A stretch of 52,750 nt of DNA from Betaproteobacteria bacterium. GTDB taxonomy: Bacteria; Pseudomonadota; Gammaproteobacteria; Burkholderiales; JAEUOS01. Location: positions 1 to 52,750 of the forward strand of contig JAQGMJ010000085.1 of assembly GCA_028292405.1 (NCBI GenBank), given 5' to 3'. This document shows, one piece after another, positions 1-7,568 of this stretch (its first letter is position 1; every line of letters starts with the position of its first letter). The translations under genes were made by a program, and so were the position numbers. Below the pieces are notes generated by a model, which had not been told where the DNA came from, did not search any database, and was given only the letters and a program-made list of their open reading frames with translations.

Positions 1-630
1 CACCGCGATACGCGCCAGTGCCCGCGTGATCTTGCGCGTGACGAAGGTCTCGCCGCGCACCGGCGACTCATGGTTGAACAGGATGCCGTTGCAGGCGTAC
101 ATGCCATACGCTTCGCGATAGTTCACCGTCATCCAGTACGCGTAGAGCTTGGCCGCTGCATACGGACTGCGCGGATAGAACGGCGTGGTTTCCTTCTGCG
201 GCGTTTCCTGCACCAGGCCGTAGAGCTCGGAGGTGGAAGCCTGGTAGAAGCGCGTCAGCTTGGAGAGGCCGAGCAGGCGGATCGCCTCCAGCACCCGCAG
301 CACGCCGACGCCGTCGGCATTGGCGGTGTACTCCGGCTCCTCGAACGACACCTGCACATGCGATTGCGCCGCCAGGTTATAGATCTCGTCCGGCCGCACC
401 TGGTGGATGATGCGGGTGACGGTGGTGCTGTCGGTCATGTCGCCGTAATGCAGGATGAAGCGGCGGTCGGCGACGTGCGGCTCTTCGTACAGGTGGTCGA
501 CGCGCTCGGTATTGAAAGTGGAGGAGCGGCGCTTGATGCCGTGTACCTCGTAGCCCTTGTCCAGCAGGAACTCGGCGAGATAGGAGCCGTCCTGGCCGGT
601 GATACCGGTGATGAGTGCGACTTTGAACAT
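1..630 (-). CDS. gmd: GDP-mannose 4,6-dehydratase, partial (C-terminus off the window)
   Basis: Converts GDP-D-mannose to GDP-4-keto-6-deoxymannose, the branch point for GDP-fucose, GDP-rhamnose and GDP-perosamine. The 210 visible residues start at an ATG at 628-630 and run off the left edge in frame. The N-terminus has the Rossmann motif GITGQDG (residues 9-15). The short-chain dehydrogenase active site is visible as T133-S134-E135 and the YxxxK pair Y157/K161, followed by the family segment NGILFNHESP. It follows epsG by about 50 bases on the same strand, so it is probably the next gene of the exopolysaccharide operon and predicts a 6-deoxyhexose in the polymer. Full-length family members are about 340-370 aa, so roughly 40% is missing only because the window ends. 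The identification is secure. Confidence 0.95.
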   Translation of the reverse strand, partial: MFKVALITGITGQDGSYLAEFLLDKGYEVHGIKRRSSTFNTERVDHLYEEPHVADRRFILHYGDMTDSTTVTRIIHQVRPDEIYNLAAQSHVQVSFEEPEYTANADGVGVLRVLEAIRLLGLSKLTRFYQASTSELYGLVQETPQKETTPFYPRSPYAAAKLYAYWMTVNYREAYGMYACNGILFNHESPVRGETFVTRKITRALARIAV

Positions 631-682
631 GGGCTTTGTGCCTCGTCAGGTGATTCAATAATTGGAAAAAGTAAGATCGGGC

Positions 683-1606
683 TCAGAACTCGCTGAGCAC
701 GCTGCCGACCACGCCGACGCCTAGCTGCGAAAGACCGCTGCACAATTCGCCGGCGGCGGCCATGCGGGTGATGTTCTTGTGCGCGGCCAGCACCGCGCCG
801 TGGGCGCGGGCGCAGATCATTTGCGCGTCCGCATAGTCCGAAGCGGCCGGGGTGTCGATCAGGATCACCTCGAACTCCTGGCGCATCTCGTCAAGGAAGT
901 TGCCGAACAGCGGGCGCCCCAGCAATTCCGCCGGGTTCGGCGGCAGCGGGCCGGCCGGCACCACCGAGAGATCGAGAAAGGCCGGCACCCGCCGCACCTC
1001 GCCGCCCTCGGCACGCCCCGACAGCACGGTGGAAAGGCCGCTGCGCTGGGTGAGATTGAACAGCTCGTGCTGGCGCGGGTTGCGCATGTCGGCGTCGATC
1101 AACAGGGTATGCGCGCCGAGTTGGGAGAACAGTACGGCGAGGTTGGCGGTGAGCCGGCTGCGGCCTTCGCCGGCGTCCGGGCTCACCACCGCCAGCGCGC
1201 GGCGGTCCAGTTCGCCAGTGAACCAACGCAACATCAGCTGGCTGCGCAAGGCACGCAGCGACTCCACCTGCGGGCCGAAGGGCTGGTAGGCAGCGACCAG
1301 TTCCTCGGAGACCTTGCCGTCGCCCTTGACCAGATACGGATAGCCATATTGCCGCGCCAGCGCGTACTTGACGTCGTCCGGCGATACCACGCCGAGGCGG
1401 ATCGCCGCTTCGCCGAAGCGCAAGCCGCTGGCGTGCTGCTCCTTCTGCAGGTGCAACACCCGCTCCGCGTCCTTGAACGAGAGCCGGCCGGATTCGATCA
1501 GGATGGCGCCGATCGGCCGCGCCGCTGCCGCCTCGGCGGCGTTGAAGGCAGCCGCATCGGCGCGTTTGTGGGCGGCGCGTTCCTTGAAAAAGCTCGGATA
1601 GATCAT
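683..1606 (-). CDS. epsG: EpsG-type chain-length-determinant tyrosine kinase (CpsD/CapB family)
   Basis: Cytoplasmic ATPase partner of EpsF, predicted to control polysaccharide chain length and export as a BY-kinase. The 307-aa protein has a BY-kinase domain with a Walker A region around residues 141-150 (PDAGEGRS), Walker A' LLIDADMR (168-175) and a Walker B-like VILIDTP. The usual Walker A lysine is arginine (R149), and the C-terminus (ending SVLSEF) lacks the tyrosine cluster of classical BY-kinases. Residues 31-86 hold two 24-residue blocks resembling the MshEN motif: P-I-G..L....G.L........L..Q, then R-F-G......G.V........L..Q. The ATG overlaps the epsF stop by 4 bases, which implies translational coupling. 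The assignment to the EpsG family is solid; kinase activity is uncertain. Confidence 0.9.
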   Translation of the reverse strand: MIYPSFFKERAAHKRADAAAFNAAEAAAARPIGAILIESGRLSFKDAERVLHLQKEQHASGLRFGEAAIRLGVVSPDDVKYALARQYGYPYLVKGDGKVSEELVAAYQPFGPQVESLRALRSQLMLRWFTGELDRRALAVVSPDAGEGRSRLTANLAVLFSQLGAHTLLIDADMRNPRQHELFNLTQRSGLSTVLSGRAEGGEVRRVPAFLDLSVVPAGPLPPNPAELLGRPLFGNFLDEMRQEFEVILIDTPAASDYADAQMICARAHGAVLAAHKNITRMAAAGELCSGLSQLGVGVVGSVLSEF

Positions 1607-2991
1607 GCGGGTGCCCCCAGCGCCGGGCGGCGCGCAGTGAGATAGCGGCTCGGGCGCCGCACCTCGGCCAGCACCGGCAGGTCGAGGATCAACTCGAGGT
1701 CGGATAGCGAGCGGATGCGGCGGTCGCGCATTTCCTGCACAAAAGCGGCAGCGATGCCGAACAGCCCGCCCAGGAAAATCGCGATCGCGGTGTTGAGCAG
1801 CAGCAGCGGCGAAGAAGGCCGGAGCGGCTGCACCGCCGGCGTCAGCACCGCGACGTTGCTTTGCGTGACCCGCCCTTCGAGGCTGCTGGTGGTGACCTTT
1901 TGCGCGATCTGGTCGTAGGCCTTTTGCGCGGCGTCGCCCTCGCGCATCAGCACGCCGAGTTCGTCGCGCTGGCGGCGCATTTCCAGCAGCTTGACCTTCT
2001 GCCCTTCCACTTCGGAGCGCAGTTCAGCTTCCTTCGCCTGGCTGGAGCCGCTGGCGCTAGCGAGGCTGTCGGCGATCTTCCTGGTTTCATTCGCCAGTTG
2101 CGCCTTCAATGCATTGTTCTCCGCGATCATCCGCTGCAGGGCCGGGTAGTTCGGCCCCCAGTTGCCGGAAGCGTCCTTGATCTTGCCCTCCTGCGCGGCG
2201 ATGGTGGACTTGAGTTGCTGGATCATCGGGTTTTGCATCACCTCGGGCAGGGTGGCGGCTTCTCCCGCGCGGGCGCGGCTGCGCGACTCGGCGGTCTGCC
2301 CCTGGGCGGTGGTGAGTTGCGAAGAGAGGTCGATGAGGCGGGCGGTTTCGCTATCCACCTTTTCATCGGTGGCGACGATGCCGTGCTCCTGCTGGTAGCG
2401 CGAGATGCGCGCCTGCGCCTGCTCCATGGCGTCGCGCAGCACCTTGCCCTGCTGCTCGAACCATTCGGTGGACTGCTTGGCCGGGCCGGTGCGCAACTCG
2501 ATGTTGGTGTCGATGTAGGCCTTGGCGAAGGCATTGGCCACCGCCGCGGAAAGTGCCGGGTCGGGCGAGGTGAAGTCGATGTTGATCACGTCGCTGTCCT
2601 TGCCCAGCCTGACCTTCTGTTTTTTCAGCAGCATCTGGCCGATCCACACCAGCTTGGAACCCTGGCCGTCGGTGGCGTCCATCCACTTTTCGTGCAGCTC
2701 GCGGTCCTCGTCGAGCTTGAGCATTTTCGCCACCCGCTGCGCCACCCGGTCGCTGGCGGCGATGTCCATCTGCGTCGGCATGTAGCTGGGCTGCGGGCCA
2801 GTCACCAGGGTGTTGTTGCTGGAGGTGACGGGATCGGGCGCGTTGACGTCGACCACCACGCTGGCGGTGGCGGTGTAGCGCTTGGGAAAGATCAGGCTGC
2901 CCGCCACGGCGACGATCACCACCAGCAGCAGGATGTTGATCATCAGCCGCCGGCGCGCATGCAGGATCAGCAGGAATTGGCGAAAGCTCAT
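1603..2991 (-). CDS. epsF: EpsF chain length determinant protein (Wzz/PCP family)
   Basis: Inner-membrane polysaccharide co-polymerase (462 aa) that sets polymer length and links the EpsG kinase to the export machinery. It has the expected topology: an N-terminal transmembrane segment near residues 17-34, a long periplasmic region rich in predicted coiled coil (about 170-370), the proline-rich PAVQPLRPSSP entry into the second membrane segment (about 395-420), and a short cytoplasmic tail carrying the RRIRSLSDLE motif. The start is supported by AGGAG about five bases upstream. The gene lies 12 bases after epsE and overlaps epsG by 4 bases, so it sits inside one transcription unit. Confidence 0.92.
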   Translation of the reverse strand: MSFRQFLLILHARRRLMINILLLVVIVAVAGSLIFPKRYTATASVVVDVNAPDPVTSSNNTLVTGPQPSYMPTQMDIAASDRVAQRVAKMLKLDEDRELHEKWMDATDGQGSKLVWIGQMLLKKQKVRLGKDSDVINIDFTSPDPALSAAVANAFAKAYIDTNIELRTGPAKQSTEWFEQQGKVLRDAMEQAQARISRYQQEHGIVATDEKVDSETARLIDLSSQLTTAQGQTAESRSRARAGEAATLPEVMQNPMIQQLKSTIAAQEGKIKDASGNWGPNYPALQRMIAENNALKAQLANETRKIADSLASASGSSQAKEAELRSEVEGQKVKLLEMRRQRDELGVLMREGDAAQKAYDQIAQKVTTSSLEGRVTQSNVAVLTPAVQPLRPSSPLLLLNTAIAIFLGGLFGIAAAFVQEMRDRRIRSLSDLELILDLPVLAEVRRPSRYLTARRPALGAPA

Positions 2992-3003
2992 CGTCGGCTC
3001 CTC

Positions 3004-3828
3004 TTAGAACAGGCTTTCGCGCACGTACAGCACGTCGTCGGCCTGCACCAGGTCAACCGGCTTGGGCTGGATGGAAACGGTCTTGCCTTGCGGGTCCTTG
3101 CGTTCCACGCGCAGCTTGCGCTCGGTGCCGCGCGGGGTCAGGCCGCCGCCTTGCGCCAGCGCCTGCTGCACCGTCATGCCGCGCTCGATGCGGTAGGAGC
3201 CGGGCTTTTGCACTTCGCCATAGATGTAGTACACCGGCGCGCGCCGCACGTAGAGGGTGTCGCCCGCCTGCACCACCAGGTCGTCCGCGCCGCTGCTGCT
3301 GCCGAACAGCGCGTCCATGTCGATCTCCTTGCGGAACGGGCTTCCGGAACGCGTGCCGACCAGCGTCACGCTGGCCGCGCCGGTATCGGCGATGCCGCCT
3401 GCCAGCGCCAGCACCTCGGTCACGCGCACGTTGAAGGTCTCCAGCGGAAAGCGCCCGGGATGATTCACCTGCCCGAGTACCGAAACCTGGTTGCCGCGCA
3501 CCTGTTGCAAGGCGATGTTGACCTGCGGCTTTTCGACGTAGCCGCCGGCGCGCAAGGCGGCCGCGACCTTCTGCTCGGCCTGGCTGATGGTCAGGCCGCC
3601 CACGGCCACCGCGCCGACCAGCGGGTAGCTGATCGAGCCGGTTTCCGGCACGCGCGTCTCCAGCGTCAGGTCCGGGTTCTGGAATACCTGGATGCGGATG
3701 GCGTCGCCCGGCGCCAGGCGGTAGTCCGCGGCCTTCTCCTGCGCGCTTGCCGTGCCGATGCACAGCACCACGGCAAGCGCGCCGAGCAGATTGATCCAGC
3801 TTGAGGGGAGATGACGTTTCGATTTCAT
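3004..3828 (-). CDS. epsE: EpsE polysaccharide export protein (Wza-like)
   Basis: Periplasmic/outer-membrane polysaccharide export protein of 274 aa. The chosen ATG (3826-3828) gives a normal Sec signal (MKSKRHLPSSW... to TASAQ) and has GGAGGT four bases upstream. A longer frame to 3870 would only add residues before the signal. After cleavage comes the Poly_export motif YRLAPGDAIRIQVF, a first SLBB-type region (VRVTEVLALAGGI), and a second with VQAGDTLYVRRAPVYYIYGEVQKPGSYRIERGMTV split over two strands. There is no lipobox cysteine, unlike E. coli Wza. It is the pore partner of EpsF/EpsG. The family call is firm. Confidence 0.92.
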   Translation of the reverse strand: MKSKRHLPSSWINLLGALAVVLCIGTASAQEKAADYRLAPGDAIRIQVFQNPDLTLETRVPETGSISYPLVGAVAVGGLTISQAEQKVAAALRAGGYVEKPQVNIALQQVRGNQVSVLGQVNHPGRFPLETFNVRVTEVLALAGGIADTGAASVTLVGTRSGSPFRKEIDMDALFGSSSGADDLVVQAGDTLYVRRAPVYYIYGEVQKPGSYRIERGMTVQQALAQGGGLTPRGTERKLRVERKDPQGKTVSIQPKPVDLVQADDVLYVRESLF

Positions 3829-3873
3829 ATTGACCTCCGTTGACGCGTCGGACTGGAAAGGTGCAGGCACGCG

Positions 3874-4845
3874 TCAGCGCTGCACGGATGGATCGTCGAC
3901 CAGCAAGGCGGGCCTGCGCGTGCCGGCCCCGGTGGCGCGGGTGGTTGAATTCTGAGAACCCGCGTCGGCAAATTCGTTCCTGTACTCGATGCGCGCGCTC
4001 TCCCTGATCTGTGCGATGTCGCGCACAACGGCTACGCGTGCGCGCTCCTCCGCGATCAGGTTGCGGATACGCGGTGCAGCCGTCTCCGCGGAAAGCGGCG
4101 CATCGCGCGACTCCACCAGGTGGACCACGAACACGCCCCCGGCCGTCGCCACCACCGCGGTAGTGCCGCGGCGCATGCGGCTTACCGTGTCGAGCACTTC
4201 GGCGGGAATGTCTTCCGCCGGACGCTGCGAGGCGCTGGCCGAATAAGTCATGCCCTGGGCGCGCAGCCACGCCGCGATCTGCTCGATCGACGCCTTGCCG
4301 CTCAAAGCGCGTAGCGCGTCGAGCGGCGCGGCCTTCAGCGGCATGGCGATCTCGCGCAGTATGTAATAGCGCCGTTGCGCATAGAGCAGGGGATGTTCCT
4401 CGTAGTAATGCCCGACCTCTTCATCGGTCGGCGCCGGCAGGGCAGCGACTACCCGCTTCAGATAAGAGCGCGCGAGAATTTCGCGCCGCGCCGCATCCAC
4501 CTTGCTCATCACTTCGGGGTCGTGCTCTAGGCCCTGCTTGAGCGCCATCTGCGCGGCAAGCTGCTGGTCCACCAGCATGTCAAGGGCCTGGCGGCGTGCT
4601 TTGCCGGCGCGCTCCGGCGGCGTGTCCGGCAGGCGCGCCACGGCGCTTGCCACCTGGCTGATCGGGATTTCATCGGTATTGACCCGCGCGGCGACCTCCT
4701 GCGCACGCGGGTCAGCCTTGCTGCAAGCCGCGAGGAACAGAAGCGCCAGCGTGCTGGCGGCGGCCGGCCGCATGCCCGCGGAACGACGGCTTGCGCTGGC
4801 GAAAAGAAAATAAGGTACAGAGCGACGGGGTCGAGCTTCGGCCAT
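3874..4845 (-). CDS. epsD: EpsD-family peptidyl-prolyl cis-trans isomerase lipoprotein
   Basis: Predicted periplasmic, lipid-anchored SurA/parvulin-like foldase of the XrtB-type Eps clusters. It has a signal sequence ending in the lipobox LAAC. An all-helical SurA_N-like part follows with LDMLVDQQLAAQMALKQGLEHDPEV, here split around a central glutamine-rich helix. A PPIC-like part ends in TTAVVATAGGVFVVHLVESR. I chose the ATG at 4845 (AAAGGA about ten bases upstream, 323 aa). An ATG at 4773 would give a shorter lipoprotein signal, and a GTG at 4941 extends the frame, so the start is unsure. It lies 45 bases before epsE and belongs to the same leftward operon, probably chaperoning the outer-membrane export components. 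Confidence 0.82.
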   Translation of the reverse strand: MAEARPRRSVPYFLFASASRRSAGMRPAAASTLALLFLAACSKADPRAQEVAARVNTDEIPISQVASAVARLPDTPPERAGKARRQALDMLVDQQLAAQMALKQGLEHDPEVMSKVDAARREILARSYLKRVVAALPAPTDEEVGHYYEEHPLLYAQRRYYILREIAMPLKAAPLDALRALSGKASIEQIAAWLRAQGMTYSASASQRPAEDIPAEVLDTVSRMRRGTTAVVATAGGVFVVHLVESRDAPLSAETAAPRIRNLIAEERARVAVVRDIAQIRESARIEYRNEFADAGSQNSTTRATGAGTRRPALLVDDPSVQR

Positions 4846-4960
4846 GCGCCAGCGATCCTTTGAAGTCCATGGATCGCATTCTTGCGCGGAGAGATGCCGT
4901 ACCTCTGTTCGCCAGCGAACACTGATGCGGCTTTTTGTCACCTCCCGGTGACGCTCCCCC

Positions 4961-4984
4961 GCGCGTCGCTCATCGGCGACGCGC
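4961..4984 (-). other. GC-rich hairpin between epsL and epsD
   Basis: A perfect 9-bp inverted repeat (GCGCGTCGC / GCGACGCGC) with a 6-base loop abuts the epsL stop codon. It has no T-run on the leftward strand, so it is more likely an mRNA-processing, stabilising or attenuating hairpin inside the eps operon than a full terminator. Confidence 0.4.
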
Positions 4985-4985
4985 C

Positions 4986-6272
4986 CTAGAACATCAGGCG
5001 GGCGGTGAGGCTGAGCGAGTTATCGGTGTAGCCGAAGCCGGCGAAGTTGGAATTTCGCTGCTGGTGCGCCAGCTCGGCGCCCACCCGTACCATGCGCGTC
5101 GCGTCCCACTGGGCGCCGGTGGACAGGGTATAGATCGTCTCATAGCGCAGCGAGGGCGTCGGCGCCACCGGGCCGCGGAAGTCGCGGGTGGTGCGGTCGG
5201 CCTTGGCATGCACCGAGGTCTTCTCGGTGATCTGCCACTTCGGCCGCAGGGCCAGGGAGTCGGCGATGAAGTAGCTGTTGGTAAATTCCTGGTAGCTGTA
5301 GAGATTGCGCGCGGCGGATAAATCGACGGTGACCTTCACCGTCGGCGTCCACACGTAATCGAGCCGGCCGACCGGGCCGCTGAAGTCGCGCTGCGAAAAG
5401 TGCTCGTGCCGGCGCTGCAGGTAGCCGAGGCGGCCGTCGAGCAGCGATTGCGCGCTGATGCGCCACACCCCGCGGGCCTCCGCCTCGTGCTGCGTGAAAT
5501 GATTGTCGAAGATCTGCACCGGATCGATCGGCCGGTCCTGGTATTGCCCGCGCGATTCGCGCCCGATGAAAGTGAGGGAGCTGTCGTCGCGCGTGATGTA
5601 GCGCACCCCGGCCTCGACGGTTTCCTGGTCGAAGTCGCCGACGGCGGTGAAGACGGCGGTGTTGCGCGACTGGCTGGAGATCACGCCGCCCAGCAGGTGC
5701 CAGCCGCCGTCGATCCACCAGTCGAAGTTGCCGCGCTGCACCTGGCTGGTCTGGATGTTGCGGGTGTTGTAGACGCGGTAGTCGGAATAGTCCGCCAGCG
5801 TCTGCGTTCGCGCCACGGAGAGTTCGCCACCGAAATGCGGCGTGATCTGCCACAGCCAGGCGCCGCGATAGTCAAGGCCGGTCCAGTCCAGAAACCGCGC
5901 GGTCTGGTATTTATGGTCGGTCAGGGTGGCGTCGAGCTGGAAGCGCTGCAGCCCGTAAGGCTTGTCGACCTTGAGGCCGGCATCGACGCTGTAGAGCCAA
6001 TCGGAACTGCGCGAGCGCCCGAGCGTCGATTGCGCATTGGTGCCGGAAGCGAGCCGGAACAGGTTGTCGTCGTAACTCAATGAAGCGCCGACGACCGCGC
6101 GATAAAAATCGGCGTCATCGGCCGGCGCCTGCATAGGCGCCGGCGGCTGGGCTGGCCGGGCGTTGTCGTCGGCCCGTGCCCCTTGCGCGGCGGCCAACAA
6201 TACGCCGCATGTCATCCACCGGACGCGCTTGCCGCGCCCCCCACCCCATCCGCTGGAAACAGCCAATCTCAC
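4986..6272 (-). CDS. epsL: EpsL outer-membrane beta-barrel exopolysaccharide protein
   Basis: Predicted outer-membrane barrel of the EpsL family, probably the exit channel for the polymer. After a signal ending near AAAQGARA the sequence alternates aromatic and charged residues in amphipathic strands (for example FQLDATLTDHKYQTARFLDW) and finishes with SLSLTARLMF, a terminal phenylalanine typical of BAM-assembled barrels. I chose the GTG at 6272, which has a purine-rich stretch just before it and leaves the AT-rich promoter outside the gene. The open frame extends to a TTG at 6344, and an ATG at 6215 is also possible. The gene lies between the acyltransferase and epsD in the same orientation. 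Confidence in the family is good and in the start modest. Confidence 0.82.
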   Translation of the reverse strand: MRLAVSSGWGGGRGKRVRWMTCGVLLAAAQGARADDNARPAQPPAPMQAPADDADFYRAVVGASLSYDDNLFRLASGTNAQSTLGRSRSSDWLYSVDAGLKVDKPYGLQRFQLDATLTDHKYQTARFLDWTGLDYRGAWLWQITPHFGGELSVARTQTLADYSDYRVYNTRNIQTSQVQRGNFDWWIDGGWHLLGGVISSQSRNTAVFTAVGDFDQETVEAGVRYITRDDSSLTFIGRESRGQYQDRPIDPVQIFDNHFTQHEAEARGVWRISAQSLLDGRLGYLQRRHEHFSQRDFSGPVGRLDYVWTPTVKVTVDLSAARNLYSYQEFTNSYFIADSLALRPKWQITEKTSVHAKADRTTRDFRGPVAPTPSLRYETIYTLSTGAQWDATRMVRVGAELAHQQRNSNFAGFGYTDNSLSLTARLMF

Positions 6273-6355
6273 GCCCCCATTATTCGAATTTGCGCAAATT
6301 GCGCCGGGTTCGCCAAAACAAGCCCGCGATTGTTTCAGGAACAACGGGATTTTAT

Positions 6356-6376
6356 GACAATTTTATACATATTGTC
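6356..6376 (-). promoter_or_regulatory. AT-rich palindrome overlapping a candidate epsL promoter
   Basis: GACAAT and ATTGTC form a perfect 6-bp inverted repeat with a 9-base spacer, between the acyltransferase stop and epsL. On the leftward strand the spacer contains TATAAAAT, a good -10-like element in an otherwise GC-rich region. It may be an internal promoter with an operator for epsL onward. Confidence 0.4.
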
Positions 6377-6377
6377 T

Positions 6378-7568
6378 TCAGATCGGGGCGGAGGTCCTCC
6401 CGGATGTTGCAGGGGCGCCACGCCGGCCCGCCGGGTCCGGATTGCGTATCTCGCGTAGCCGCGCCGTACGGGCGTGGCGCCAGCGGTCAACCGGCTTATC
6501 CACCCAGCGATAGAGGGCGGCCGCGGCCATCAATACAAGTACGGCGGTCAACAGGAAAGCGGGACCGCTGCTGTCGTACAGGCCGCGTCCGACTATCCAG
6601 ATGACAAGCACGTGCGCAATGTAAACCGGGTAGGAGAGCTCGCCGATGACGCGGTCGAGGCGATTGCTTCGCGTCTTCTCGAACAGGGTGGGCAGCGCCA
6701 GGAAAGCTGCGGCCGTGACCAGCGGTGCAATGACGTCGCCAGGACCGAAGTCCATGTCCAGCCGGCCGATGGCCACCGCGAGGACCGCCATCACGGCAAG
6801 GAAGATACGCATGTAGGGAGACACCACGTCCCGCGCGGCGCCACCCTGCAGCCGCCCGGTGTAGATGCGGCAAGCCACCGCGCCGAGCAGAAAGAACATC
6901 AGCTCCGAGGGGAAAAAGCGATAGGACCAGGGGTCGGCGTTGAGCCCGGCCAGTTGCCATAGCGCCACCCGCAAGGCAAAGCTCGCCATTGCCAGGCCGA
7001 TGATGAATCGGGTGCCGCGCGTCACGATGAAAGGCGCCAGGGCGTAAAAATACAACTCCACCGACAGCGACCACGCCTGCGGCACCAGCAACAGGCGCCA
7101 GAGTTCGTGCGCATCGGCGCTGACGCCCGCCGTCAGCATGACATCGCCCTGGTTCGACAAGGTAAGGAAATTGAAACTCTCCAGACCAATCATGCTGAGT
7201 TGCGAAAAGCCGAGCCAGAGCAGTTCCGGTACGTCGAGCAGGCCAGCCGCGCGCCATTCGGCCAGATGGCGCGCGGCCTGCGGTTCCCAGCCGATCAGCG
7301 CCCGGCCGAACAAGCACAAGAACAAGGTGATGCCGGCCACCAGAAAATAAGCGGGGAAAATACGCAGTGCGCGATTGGCGTAGAACGCCTTGATGCCGGC
7401 GCCGCCGGGCGCCGCATAACGGTCGCCCAGCACCAGGGTCATGTAAAACCCGGAGATCATGTAGAAGATCTCCACCGCGTTTTCCCCGCTCACACCGAAG
7501 CGGCCGAAGGGATAGACGCAATGGGCATAGACCACCAGCAATGCCAGGGCCAGTCGCAAAACGCCCAC
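6378..7568 (-). CDS. Acyltransferase family 3 membrane protein (polysaccharide O-acetylase)
   Basis: Integral membrane acyltransferase of about 396 aa, expected to O-acetylate the exopolysaccharide or its lipid-linked repeat unit. It has about ten hydrophobic helices. The family hallmarks are visible: the early membrane histidine in LLVVYAHCVYPFGRFGVSG, the FYMISGFYMTLVL segment, and RALRIFPAYFLV after the second helix. The GTG start at 7568 overlaps the last base of the upstream stop codon (TAGTG), a typical coupled arrangement. An in-frame extension to 7802 exists only as read-through of the neighbouring gene. The acceptor sugar and acyl group cannot be told from the sequence. Confidence 0.85.
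   Translation of the reverse strand: MGVLRLALALLVVYAHCVYPFGRFGVSGENAVEIFYMISGFYMTLVLGDRYAAPGGAGIKAFYANRALRIFPAYFLVAGITLFLCLFGRALIGWEPQAARHLAEWRAAGLLDVPELLWLGFSQLSMIGLESFNFLTLSNQGDVMLTAGVSADAHELWRLLLVPQAWSLSVELYFYALAPFIVTRGTRFIIGLAMASFALRVALWQLAGLNADPWSYRFFPSELMFFLLGAVACRIYTGRLQGGAARDVVSPYMRIFLAVMAVLAVAIGRLDMDFGPGDVIAPLVTAAAFLALPTLFEKTRSNRLDRVIGELSYPVYIAHVLVIWIVGRGLYDSSGPAFLLTAVLVLMAAAALYRWVDKPVDRWRHARTARLREIRNPDPAGRRGAPATSGRTSAPI

Noticed and set aside
1861..3804. Long plus-strand frame across epsF and epsE
   Set aside because: Antisense to two recognised genes; composition is typical of a complementary frame.
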